Shown here: positions 1 through 7,299 of the stretch, piece by piece | Position numbering within the stretch: position 1 is the first letter of the stretch | How the letters are laid out: each line of letters starts with the position of its first letter | Assembly (NCBI GenBank): GCA_035719045.1 | Contig: DASTGO010000313.1 | Location: forward strand, 1-34,414 | Source of the DNA: DASTGO01 sp035719045 | GTDB lineage: Bacteria > Actinomycetota > Actinomycetes > Actinomycetales > Kineosporiaceae | Length of the DNA: 34,414 nucleotides | Reading direction: 5' to 3' | Notes under the pieces: generated by a model | Database searches by the model: none | Told to the model about the DNA's origin: nothing | The model's input: the letters and a program-made list of their open reading frames with translations, nothing else | Program-made: the position numbers and the translations under genes

Positions 1-131
1 GGGAGCGGCTCGCCAACCATGATCAGACGGCCAATCCGGTACGTGGGAACGGGCAGCGCTCCGGCCGCGTACTGCCGCCGGGCAGTGATGTACGCGATGC
101 CCTGAGATGCCGCCCACTCCTTCAAGTTCAC
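1..131 (-). CDS. tnpA: IS607-family serine recombinase/transposase, N-terminal fragment (cut by window edge)
   Basis: Only the first 43 codons are inside the window, starting at a GTG (complement of 129-131). The peptide begins MNLKEWAASQGIAYITARR, continues through a stretch containing GALPVPTYRIGRLI, and ends near MVGEPL. This is the MerR-like helix-turn-helix that opens IS607 transposases (NLxEWAxxxGxxxxTAxR, then LPVPxxxxGRxI). In that family the catalytic serine-recombinase domain follows and would lie beyond position 1. No clear ribosome-binding site precedes the GTG; the bases upstream carry the repeated GCTCTC motif instead, so expression may be weak or controlled by transposase binding. 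Recognition is from the N-terminal pattern alone, so completeness and activity cannot be judged. Confidence 0.7.
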   Translation of the reverse strand, partial: MNLKEWAASQGIAYITARRQYAAGALPVPTYRIGRLIMVGEPL

Positions 132-161
132 GAGAGCACTACAGCATTCGAGAGAGCGCTA
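132..161 (-). repeat. Phased direct repeat TAGYGCTCTC at the IS607 end
   Basis: On the minus strand TAGCGCTCTC (complement of 152-161) and TAGTGCTCTC (complement of 132-141) differ by one base and start 20 bases apart, about two helical turns. They sit directly upstream of the transposase start and are probably its binding sites, though no binding site has been confirmed for this element. Confidence 0.5.
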
Positions 162-630
162 GAGATGCCCAGCACGTCAGCAGTTGCTGCCCCCGGGCTG
201 CCCGGGCGTCCGCGGGACAGGCGGGCCAGCCGGCACCCGGGTCGGGACCGGACAGGTGTACCCCGTAGTGCCGCAGGAAGACCCGGTTGCCGTACTCGCG
301 GTCGCCCTCACCGGCGAAGTCGTCCGGCGCCGCCGCCGAGAACTCCACCCCACGCACCAGCCCGCGGAACCGGGCGGACAGGCCCGCGCCGAGATCCGCC
401 GCGACCCGGCGGTCCAGGCCGACGGTCAGCAGGTCCAGATCGGACCGCCCCACGACGGCCTGGCCGCAGGCCACCGAACCGTAGACGTACACCGAGCACG
501 GCCCGGTGGGGCGGACGGCCTCGAGCACGGCGGCCAGCACCGGCTCGAACGCCGCGGGAACCCGGGTCCGGGCCGCACCGGTGACGATCGTGCCGTCCGG
601 TGCGACCCCTTCCCACGGATCGCGGGTCAC
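139..630 (-). pseudogene. Nucleotidyltransferase (aminoglycoside-adenylyltransferase-like fold), 3' truncated
   Basis: The reading frame gives 163 residues from a GTG at 630. Residues about 50-69 hold the nucleotidyltransferase signature: a GS...G...SDLDLL pattern (YGSVACG then GRSDLDLL), with the two metal-binding aspartates of the Pol-beta-type fold. Family members of the streptomycin/spectinomycin adenylyltransferase type are about 250 residues and continue into a helical C-terminal domain. Here the family-like sequence fades about residue 148, and the last residues (LLTCWASLALSRML) come from IS607 terminus DNA. The gene therefore looks truncated by the insertion. Substrate is unknown: the fold alone does not show drug modification. 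It lies downstream of the RNA-repair unit but behind a terminator. Confidence 0.65.
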
Positions 631-662
631 CGCCGGGGCCCGTCCGTCGGCAGGGTGCCGGC

Positions 663-700
663 GCCTGCCGGGCGCCCATCAGCCCCGGCACCCGGCAGGC
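663..700 (-). terminator. Hairpin terminator after the 96-residue membrane protein gene
   Basis: GCCTGCCGGG (663-672) and CCCGGCAGGC (691-700) form a perfect 10-bp stem around an 18-base loop, 13 bases beyond the stop of the upstream leftward gene. There is no strong T-run, as is common in high-GC actinobacteria. It probably ends the hen1-pnkp-membrane protein transcript before the nucleotidyltransferase fragment. Confidence 0.55.
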
Positions 701-712
701 ATGAGGCCCGGC

Positions 713-1003
713 CTACGCGACCAGGCCCGACGAGCCGGACTCGCAGCCGAACTCGACCCAGCTCTCCGCCCAGAAGTCCGCCTCCGCCCGATCGAAGGAC
801 TGCAGATAGCCCCAGTACGCCTGGTGGCATTCGGCGCTCATCGCCCGCGGAGCCGGTGCCGCCGCCGGGCGCCCCGCGAACAACGCCAGCAGGACGGCCA
901 GCCCCGCCAGCAGGGCCACCAGGCCCCACCACCGGATCGGCAGAACCCGCCGGCCCACCACGCTCCACGCCGGCCGGACCGGCCCGGACACTGTTGCGCT
1001 CAT
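713..1003 (-). CDS. Small single-pass membrane protein of unknown function
   Basis: A 96-residue product starts at ATG 1003, chosen because GGGAGG sits five bases upstream, whereas longer starts in the same frame have none. Residues about 27-43 (GLVALLAGLAVLLALFA) form one membrane-spanning helix after a basic N-terminus, giving an N-in anchor with a short extracytoplasmic domain of about 50 residues. That domain is rich in aromatic and acidic residues and holds two cysteines (about 59 and 87) that could form a disulfide. No family was recognised. It is the last gene of the leftward block after hen1 and pnkp, but 282 bases and a large hairpin separate it from pnkp, so it may have its own control. 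Confidence 0.65.
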   Translation of the reverse strand: MSATVSGPVRPAWSVVGRRVLPIRWWGLVALLAGLAVLLALFAGRPAAAPAPRAMSAECHQAYWGYLQSFDRAEADFWAESWVEFGCESGSSGLVA

Positions 1004-1028
1004 CAGTACCTCCCGTGCTCCGGTCACG

Positions 1029-1073
1029 CGCAGCGACCGCGGCGCGGGGTCTGCTTCCCCGCCGGTCGCTGCG
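1029..1073 (-). promoter_or_regulatory. Large two-part hairpin upstream of the small membrane protein
   Basis: An 11-bp outer stem (1029-1039 with 1063-1073) encloses a 6-bp inner stem (GCGGGG 1044-1049 with CCCCGC 1057-1062) capped by a 7-base loop. A 4-base bulge lies on one side (1040-1043). It lies between the pnkp stop and the ribosome-binding site of the membrane protein gene, about 25 bases before the ATG. It could end the pnkp transcript, protect an RNA end, or act as an attenuator; the sequence does not decide. Confidence 0.45.
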
Positions 1074-1285
1074 GGACGGCCCCGCGCCGCGCAGGTCCCG
1101 TCCGTGGAGGCACAGAGAGGCCGGGCCCCCGGTGGATACCGCGACCGGGCAACGAATCCGCGAGCGGTGCGCCGCCGTGCGGGCCGGCTTCGTCGGCCCC
1201 GGGAGGAGACCGCAGGCGCACGGCCGTTCCCGGTGGGCCTGCCCGCGCCGGAGGCCGGCCCGCGCACCCCCGCCACTGTCTCTTG

Positions 1286-3889
1286 TCACAGCCGGGGGTC
1301 GACGGGTTCGGATTCCAGCGCCAGCACCGCGAAGACGCACTCGTGGATCCGCCAGAGCGGTTCACCGCGGGCGAGCCGGTCGAGGGCCTCCAGTCCGAGG
1401 GCGTACTCGCGCCCGGCGAGGGACCGCTTGTGCCCCAGGGCGCGCCGGCGCAGCCGGTCGAGGTTCTCCGGCTGGGTGTAGTCCGGCCCGTAGATGATCC
1501 GCAGGTACTCCCGGCCGCGGACCTTCAGGCCAGGCTGGACCAGCCCCCGGCTGCCGCGCAGCAGGTTCGCCGCGGGCTTGACCACCATGCCCTCGCCTCC
1601 GTCGGCGGTCAGCCCCTCCCACCAGCTGACGCCTGCGGCGACCGAGGCGGGGTCGGTGGTGTCCACGACGGTCCTGCGGGTCGGGGCGAGCAGGTCGGGG
1701 TCGGCGGCGACCAGCCGGTCCGCCAGGTCCAGATGCCAGGCGTGCGGCCGGGTCTGGTGGGCGGCCCCCTCGCCGGCCAGGACCTGGAACGGCGCGAACC
1801 TGACACCGGCCAGCCCGTCCACGGGCCAGCAGTACCGGCGGTAGGCCTGGGCGAAGGCCTCGGCGTTGGCCGCCCGGGTACGGCTGCGTTCCAGCAGCGC
1901 ACCGACGTCCCGGCCGGCCGCGGCAGCCTGGTCCAGCACGTCGACCGACGCGGACAACCCCGACCGTGCGGCGGCCCCGACCGCGGCGTACTGGCTGCGC
2001 AGCAGGGATTCGGCCTTGGCGCTCCACGGCATCAGCTCGGCGTCCAGCAGCAGCCAGCCGGTACCCAGTTCGTCGAACAGCCCCGCGCCGGACGCCGCCG
2101 CGCGCAGCCGGTCCACGAAGGCCGCGGTCGTGGTGTCGTCGAAGAACGGCCGTCCCGTTCGGGTCCACACCGCCCCGGCGGTCCCACCCTCCACACCGAA
2201 GCGGGCCCTGGCCACCTCGGCGTCCCGGCACAGCAGCGCGACGGCGCGGGAGCCCATGTGCTTCTCCTCGCACACCACCTGATCCACGCCCTCGGCCCGG
2301 TACGCCTCGAACGCCTGGTCCGGGTGCTCCAGCAGGTCCGGCCGGGTCGAGGTGGCGACCGGGCTCATCGTCGGCGGCAGGTACACCAGCCAGCGTGGGT
2401 CGATGGCGAACCGGCTCATCACCTCCAGCGCAGCTGCGGCGTTCTCGGCACGCACCGAGATCCGCCGCAGGTAGCCGGTCTCCACCACCCGGTCCCCGGT
2501 GACGTCCCCGATGTCGAGGACGTCGGACTCCCGCCGCCCGGCCACCTCCGCCTGCGATGCGGTGGGATTGGCGGGGAACGGCCGGACCGGCTCGTAGTAG
2601 ACCCGTTGCGCGGGAACGGACACCAGTTCCCGCTCCGGGTAGCGCAGTGCCGTCAGGCGGCCCCCGAACACGCAGCCGGTGTCCAGGCAGAGGGTGCCGT
2701 TCACCCATTCCGGTTCCGGCACGGGTGTGTGCCCGTACAGCACCGTGGCCGTGCCGCGGTACTCCTGCGCCCAGGGATAGCGCACCGGGAGCCCGTACTC
2801 GTCGGTCTCCCCCGTCGTCTGCCCGTACAGGCAGAAGTCCCGCACCCGCCCCGAGGCCCGTCCCTGGTAGCGCTGCATCAGCCCGGCGTGCGCGACGACG
2901 AGCCGGCCGCCGTCCAGCACGTAGTGACTGACCAGCCCGTCCAGGAACCGGAACACCTCGGCGCGGAACTCCTCCGGTTCGGCGTCCAACTGTGCCAGCG
3001 ACTCCGCCAGCCCGTGCGTCACCTGGACCTGGCGGCCCCGCAACGCCCGCTGCAGCTTCTGCTCATGGTTGCCCGGGACGCACAGCGCATCGCCGGCCGC
3101 GACCATCCCCATCACCAGGCGCAGCACCCCGGGCGTGTCCGGGCCGCGGTCGACCAGGTCACCGACGAACGCCGCCCGGCGGCCCTGCGGATGCCGGGCA
3201 CCGGTCGGGCGGCCGTCGCCGTCCCGGGTGATCAGGTACCCGAGTTCGGCGAGCAGTGCCTCGAGTTCGGCCCGGCAGCCGTGCACGTCCCCGATCACGT
3301 CGAACGGGCCGGTCTCGTGCCTGCGGTCGTTGAACAGCCGGGTCCGGGTGAAGCTGACCGTGGCCACTTCCTCCTCGCCGCGCAGGGTGTGCACGCCACG
3401 GAACCCTTCCCGCTGAAGGTTCCGCAGCCCGCGCCGCAGTTGGTCCCGCTGACGGCGGATCACGTGCGCACCGAAGTCCCGGTCAGGGCGTGCGGCATTG
3501 CGTTCCACGCAGACCTGCTCGGCGACGTCCAGAACGACGGCGACCGGCAGCACGTCGTGCTCGCGGGCCAGCGCCACCAGGGACGCCCGGGCCTGCGGCT
3601 GCACGTTCGTGGCGTCGACGACGGTGAGCCGTCCGGCGGCCAACCGCTTGCCGACGATGTAGTGCAGCACGTCGAAGGCGTCCTTGGTGGCCGACTGGTC
3701 GTTCTCGTCGTCGGCGACGAGCCCCCGGCAGTAGTCGGACGAGATCACCTCGGTGGGCGCGAAGTGGGCATGCGCCAGGGTGGACTTGCCCGAACCGCTG
3801 ACCCCGACCAGCACCACCAGGCACTGCTCGGGCAGTTCGATCACCCGTCCGGTCCCGCTCACAGTTCCTCCTCGCTGGCGCTCGCTCAC
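1286..3889 (-). CDS. pnkp: Polynucleotide kinase-phosphatase Pnkp, bacterial RNA-repair enzyme
   Basis: The 867-residue product has the three-domain layout of bacterial Pnkp. A 5' kinase has P-loop GVSGSGKST at 29-37. A metallophosphatase has GDVHGC (200-205), GDLVDRGPD (243-251) and GNHE (273-276). A C-terminal adenylyltransferase/ligase domain has the nucleotide-accepting lysine in EKHMGSR (K543). Pnkp heals and, with Hen1, seals broken RNA such as tRNA cut by ribotoxins. Its GTG start overlaps the hen1 stop by four bases (GTGA), so the two are translationally coupled in the order hen1-pnkp. A second GTG nine codons on (complement of 3860-3862) follows a strong GGAGG and may be the true start; it would remove only MSERQRGGT. 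All key motifs are intact, and nothing suggests inactivation. Confidence 0.95.
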   Translation of the reverse strand: MSERQRGGTVSGTGRVIELPEQCLVVLVGVSGSGKSTLAHAHFAPTEVISSDYCRGLVADDENDQSATKDAFDVLHYIVGKRLAAGRLTVVDATNVQPQARASLVALAREHDVLPVAVVLDVAEQVCVERNAARPDRDFGAHVIRRQRDQLRRGLRNLQREGFRGVHTLRGEEEVATVSFTRTRLFNDRRHETGPFDVIGDVHGCRAELEALLAELGYLITRDGDGRPTGARHPQGRRAAFVGDLVDRGPDTPGVLRLVMGMVAAGDALCVPGNHEQKLQRALRGRQVQVTHGLAESLAQLDAEPEEFRAEVFRFLDGLVSHYVLDGGRLVVAHAGLMQRYQGRASGRVRDFCLYGQTTGETDEYGLPVRYPWAQEYRGTATVLYGHTPVPEPEWVNGTLCLDTGCVFGGRLTALRYPERELVSVPAQRVYYEPVRPFPANPTASQAEVAGRRESDVLDIGDVTGDRVVETGYLRRISVRAENAAAALEVMSRFAIDPRWLVYLPPTMSPVATSTRPDLLEHPDQAFEAYRAEGVDQVVCEEKHMGSRAVALLCRDAEVARARFGVEGGTAGAVWTRTGRPFFDDTTTAAFVDRLRAAASGAGLFDELGTGWLLLDAELMPWSAKAESLLRSQYAAVGAAARSGLSASVDVLDQAAAAGRDVGALLERSRTRAANAEAFAQAYRRYCWPVDGLAGVRFAPFQVLAGEGAAHQTRPHAWHLDLADRLVAADPDLLAPTRRTVVDTTDPASVAAGVSWWEGLTADGGEGMVVKPAANLLRGSRGLVQPGLKVRGREYLRIIYGPDYTQPENLDRLRRRALGHKRSLAGREYALGLEALDRLARGEPLWRIHECVFAVLALESEPVDPRL

Positions 3890-5340
3890 TGCGTCACCTC
3901 AGCCGCTGCCGCCTGCGCCTGCGGATCCGTTGCCCCGCACGTGAACACGGCCATCTGCGTGGGCGGACCGACCTCGGGGTCGTCCTCGCCGACCGGCAGC
4001 AGCCGCACCCGGTAGCCGTACTCGCCGGCCACTCGCGCGGCCCAGTCGGCGAACTGGGCCCGGGTCCACTCGAACCGGTGGTCGCGGTGCCGCAGTGCCT
4101 CGGGCGGCAGCGTCACGTACCGGACGTTGTGCTCCACGTTCGGCGTCGTCACGATCACCGTCGCCGGGGCGGCGAAGCCGAACACCGCACGTTCCAGGGC
4201 CGGCAGCCGGCCGGGGTCGACGTGTTCGATGACCTCCATCAGCACGGCGACGTCCAGCCCGCGCAGCCGCTGGTCCCGGTAGGTGAGCGAGGACTGGAAC
4301 AGTTCCACCCGTTCCCGTTGCGGCGGCGGCATCCGTTCCAGCCGCAGCTTGCGGGCAGCCGCCGAGAGCGCACGGGCGGACACGTCGGTGGCGATCACCT
4401 TCCCGACCCCGGGCAGGGCGAGCAGGTCCCGGACCAGAACGCCCTCCCCGCAGCCGAGATCGCCCACCAGCCGCGCGCCGCTGGCCCGGACGGCGGCGAC
4501 CACGGCCCCGCGACGCTGCAGGTTCAGCGGCATCGGCCGGTCGGGTTCCACCAGCTCCGCGGGGCCGTCGAGGGCGTTGTCCAGTTCCTCGGGATCGGCG
4601 TCGTCCACCTCCGCCAGCCGGGCGAGCGCGTTCGCGGTCAACTCCCTGCGGTGGGCCAGGAACCGCCGTGAGATCAGCTCCCGTTCCGGGTGCCCGGCCA
4701 GCCACTGCCCGCCGGCCCGCAGGAGCTTGTCGACCTCGTCCTCCCCGACCCAGTAGTGCTTGCCGTCGTCCAGCACGGGCAGCAGCACGTAGAGGTGGTT
4801 GAGGGCATCGGCCAGCCGCAACTGCCCGGTCAGCACGACGTCGAGGTAGCGGGAGTCCCCCCACGCCGGCACCTGCGGGTCGAGCGGGACCACAGAGGCG
4901 TCCACCTGCCAGCCCAAGGGTTCGAACACCCGGCGCACGAGTTCGGCACCACCCCGGCAGGGCAGCGCCGGCACCCGGATCCGCAACGGGATCGACGCGG
5001 CGGCCAGCTCGGGACGGGAGTCGCAGCGGCCGGTCAGCGCCGTGCCGAAGAGCTCCTTCAACGCCACTGACACCATGCTCGACGCCGCGTACGGCCGGTC
5101 GTTCACGTACTGCCCGAGCGCGAACCCCTCCCCTGCCGGGGACCGCCGCCCCCGGACCAGGCCGACCGGGTCCACCTCCAGCAGCAGCGCCGCCGTGCAC
5201 CGCTGCGGGGTCGCCTCCGGATAGAACACGTGCGCCGTCCCGACCGACACGGCCCGCGACTGCACCCGCTGCGGATGCTTGTGCAGCAGGAAGCCCAGAT
5301 CGGTGGCCGGCTCGCAGGTCGTCGTGATCGTCAGCAGCAC
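3886..5340 (-). CDS. hen1: Hen1, 3'-terminal RNA ribose 2'-O-methyltransferase
   Basis: The 484-residue protein starts MLLTITTT, the usual opening of bacterial Hen1. The N-terminal half (to about 240) is the Hen1-specific region that works with Pnkp. The C-terminal half is a SAM-dependent methyltransferase with DLGCGEG at 294-300 and the metal-binding set E369, E372, H373 (MEVIEHVDP) plus a histidine in RHRDHRFEW near 421. Hen1 methylates the 2'-OH at the 3' end of the cleaved RNA before sealing, so that the repaired site resists being cut again. It is first in the leftward unit and overlaps pnkp. No Shine-Dalgarno is visible; a -10-like CAGAAT eight bases before the GTG hints at a leaderless message. 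Confidence 0.95.
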   Translation of the reverse strand: MLLTITTTCEPATDLGFLLHKHPQRVQSRAVSVGTAHVFYPEATPQRCTAALLLEVDPVGLVRGRRSPAGEGFALGQYVNDRPYAASSMVSVALKELFGTALTGRCDSRPELAAASIPLRIRVPALPCRGGAELVRRVFEPLGWQVDASVVPLDPQVPAWGDSRYLDVVLTGQLRLADALNHLYVLLPVLDDGKHYWVGEDEVDKLLRAGGQWLAGHPERELISRRFLAHRRELTANALARLAEVDDADPEELDNALDGPAELVEPDRPMPLNLQRRGAVVAAVRASGARLVGDLGCGEGVLVRDLLALPGVGKVIATDVSARALSAAARKLRLERMPPPQRERVELFQSSLTYRDQRLRGLDVAVLMEVIEHVDPGRLPALERAVFGFAAPATVIVTTPNVEHNVRYVTLPPEALRHRDHRFEWTRAQFADWAARVAGEYGYRVRLLPVGEDDPEVGPPTQMAVFTCGATDPQAQAAAAEVTQ

Positions 5341-5348
5341 AAGGCGTC

Positions 5349-5354
5349 ATTCTG
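5349..5354 (-). promoter_or_regulatory. Possible -10 element for a leaderless hen1 message
   Basis: CAGAAT on the minus strand lies eight bases before the hen1 GTG, and no ribosome-binding site is seen. The first base departs from TANNNT, and no good -35 is visible, so this is tentative. Confidence 0.3.
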
Positions 5355-5548
5355 TCCGCTCGGCCGCGCGATGTCCCGCCGATTCCCCGCCCCGGCACGG
5401 CGCGGGGAAGTTGCCGCGGCGAGGGCACGCAGGGCGGCACCGGGAACCGGACGTCCCGTCACGCATCGGGCAACAGTGGCCGACCGGCCGCCTTCCGAAC
5501 GTCTCCGGCCCGGGACAGGACCTGGAGCATCTGCGGCCTGAGCGGGCG

Positions 5549-5573
5549 TGAGGGCCGTGAACCCTCGCCCTCA
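5549..5573 (+). other. Short hairpin between hen1 and the 72-residue gene
   Basis: TGAGGGC and GCCCTCA form a 7-bp stem with an 11-base loop, 66 bases before the next rightward gene. The 299-base divergent gap (5341-5639) must hold the promoters of both units; apart from this hairpin no clear operator was found. Confidence 0.3.
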
Positions 5574-5639
5574 AGGCCGCGCCGGGTCCGACCGATAGGA
5601 GTCGTGGTCGTCCGACCGGCACTCGACTGGGGAGGCCCC

Positions 5640-5858
5640 GTGTCCGCCACTGCCCTGGACTCGCTCCACGAGGTCTTCGCACGTCTGCGCTCGCAGCACC
5701 TGACCGACAACGAGTTGAGGGTGTCGCCGGTCTGCACGCGGGTGATGCTGCGCACCGGGGTGAACCTGCGCACCCCCACTCCGGTGCAGGACCGTGACCC
5801 CGTCCTCATCAAGAAGGTCCTCGACTGCCTGGCAGAGATGGGCTTTCCGCTGCGCTGA
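5640..5858 (+). CDS. Small protein of unknown function upstream of FIST
   Basis: The chosen GTG at 5640 follows GGGGAGG at four bases and gives 72 residues; an earlier in-frame GTG (5604) would add 12. The protein looks mostly helical at the start (SLHEVFARLRSQHLTDNEL) and ends with another likely helix (VLIKKVLDCLAEMGFPLR). It has two cysteines, no membrane segment and no recognised domain. The stop lies 77 bases before the FIST gene on the same strand, so the two are probably co-transcribed. Such a small soluble partner could be a regulator or adaptor of the sensor, but nothing in the sequence shows this. Codon use matches its neighbours, which supports it being real. Confidence 0.6.
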   Translation: MSATALDSLHEVFARLRSQHLTDNELRVSPVCTRVMLRTGVNLRTPTPVQDRDPVLIKKVLDCLAEMGFPLR

Positions 5859-5935
5859 CCCGACGTCAGTCCGCCCGGGCACCTTCGAGGACCGCGCCGG
5901 GCTCGATCGCACCTCTGAGTCCCACAGGAGATCCC

Positions 5936-7093
5936 GTGACCACTCCCACCAAGACTGACCTCACAGCGGTGCGCGCCCACGCCAGCGGTCCGGCAGCCGA
6001 CGCCGTCGCCACCCTCACCGACGCCCTGCGTGCGGGGCTGGCCGGGCGGCAGGCCCGCGCCGTGCTCTACTTCGCCTCCGCCGCCTACGATCCCCGGGAT
6101 CTCGCCGGCCCGCTGGCGTCCCGGTTCCCCGAGGCCGCGGTGATGGGGTGCTCGACGGCCGGTGAGTTCACCGACGCTGTGTCAGGCACCGGCGCGATCA
6201 GTGCGGTGGCCGTCCCCGAGGGCCTGCTCACCCAGGTGTCCGCCGTGCTGGGCAATCTCGACGGGGACGTCGCGAAGAACACCGACCTCGCCGTGCTGCA
6301 CGCGGAAGCCCAGCTCGGCCGGCCGCTGCGTGACCTGGACCCCGCACGCCACTTCGGGCTGGTCCTCATCGACGGGATGCACGGCGACGAGGAGTCGGTG
6401 AACGAGCGCCTGGGCAATGCGGCCCCGTTGCTGGACATCGTGGGTGGCTCGGCCGGCGACGACCTGGCGTTCGACCACACCTGGGTCGCGGTCGGATCCC
6501 AGGTCAGCGAGCGAGGCTTCGCGCTGATGATCTGCGCGACGGCTGCGCCGTTCCAGGTCGTCAAGACGTGCTCGTTCACTCCCGCCCCGGGCCGGCCGCT
6601 GCGGATCACCAAGGCCGACGTCCCGAACCGGACGGTGCTGGAGTTCGACCACCGCCCTGCGGCCGCCGCCTATGCCGAGGCGATCGGGGTGCCGGTGGAC
6701 GAGCTGGACACCTCCGTCTGGATGCAGCACCCGGTCGGGCTCATGATCGACGGGCAGCCGTGGATCCGCAGCCCGCGTACCGTCACCCCCGACGGCGGCC
6801 TGGCCTTCTACGCCCAGATCCTCCCGGACATGGATGTGCACGTCATGAACGCCGGGGACCTTGTCGGCGAGACCGCCGCGGCCGTCGCCGCAGCCCGGAC
6901 GCAGCTCGGCGGTCACCCCCACGGTGCGATCTGGTTCAACTGCATCCTGCGGCGCCTCGAACTGGACGCCGAGGGCCAGATGGAACCGTTCCTGGCAGCC
7001 CTCGGCGACATTCCCGCCGCGGGATTCCACACCTACGGCGAGACCTGGCTGGGCCACGTCAACCAGACCCTCACCGGGATCGTGTTCGGCTGA
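5936..7093 (+). CDS. FIST-domain signal transduction protein
   Basis: The 385-residue protein starts at GTG 5936, seven bases after AGGAG. The N-terminal half (about 15-215) shows FIST_N features: a strand ending in the small-residue motif MGCSTAGEF (63-71), then GLVLIDGMHGDE and VGGSAGDD, the typical turn before the second half. The C-terminal half (about 225-380) is FIST_C, with a PVG...IDG segment and a closing FHTYGE...HVNQTLTGIVF stretch that is characteristic of the family. FIST proteins bind small ligands, proposed to be amino acids, and pass the signal to partner domains. Here no output domain is fused, so a separate partner is needed; the 72-residue protein just upstream is the nearest candidate. 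Confidence 0.88.
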   Translation: MTTPTKTDLTAVRAHASGPAADAVATLTDALRAGLAGRQARAVLYFASAAYDPRDLAGPLASRFPEAAVMGCSTAGEFTDAVSGTGAISAVAVPEGLLTQVSAVLGNLDGDVAKNTDLAVLHAEAQLGRPLRDLDPARHFGLVLIDGMHGDEESVNERLGNAAPLLDIVGGSAGDDLAFDHTWVAVGSQVSERGFALMICATAAPFQVVKTCSFTPAPGRPLRITKADVPNRTVLEFDHRPAAAAYAEAIGVPVDELDTSVWMQHPVGLMIDGQPWIRSPRTVTPDGGLAFYAQILPDMDVHVMNAGDLVGETAAAVAAARTQLGGHPHGAIWFNCILRRLELDAEGQMEPFLAALGDIPAAGFHTYGETWLGHVNQTLTGIVFG

Positions 7094-7246
7094 CGACGTG
7101 CAGCGCCGGGGCTTCGGAGCTGACCGAAGAAGTCCCGGGCGACGAAAACCCTTGCAGCAGAATCGGATTCGTCTACGACGCTACCTGCCGCCAGCACGGC
7201 GACGGCCAACCGGGAGGCGATGGGCAACGCCTGCGTGGCCGGCGCT

Positions 7247-7288
7247 CAGGCCGATGGGCACATCGGTGGCACCGTGCCCATCGGCCTG
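7247..7288. terminator. Bidirectional hairpin between FIST and the lipoprotein gene
   Basis: A perfect 15-bp stem (7247-7261 with 7274-7288) has a 12-base loop and sits between two convergent genes, 154 bases after the FIST stop and 12 before the lipoprotein stop. It can serve transcripts from both sides. No T-run is present. Confidence 0.6.
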
Positions 7289-7299
7289 CGGCCGGACGC

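Larger units (their letters stand above)
1..165 (-). mobile_element. End of an IS607-family insertion sequence (partial)
   Basis: The left edge of the window carries the 5' end of an IS607-type transposase gene, and between it and the truncated neighbour lies a short non-coding terminus. The terminus contains two copies of a 10-base motif, TAGYGCTCTC on the minus strand (complement of 132-141 and 152-161), starting exactly 20 bases apart. Paired, helically phased sites at an element end fit transposase binding. IS607 elements generally leave no target duplication and have no terminal inverted repeats, so the exact junction cannot be fixed here; about 165 is a guess from where the nucleotidyltransferase reading frame stops making sense. 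The rest of the element, possibly with a tnpB gene, lies outside the window. Confidence 0.6.

Noticed and set aside
506..4015. Long plus-strand open frame (1169 codons)
   Set aside because: It is antisense to pnkp and neighbours; the real genes there carry full domain motifs on the other strand.
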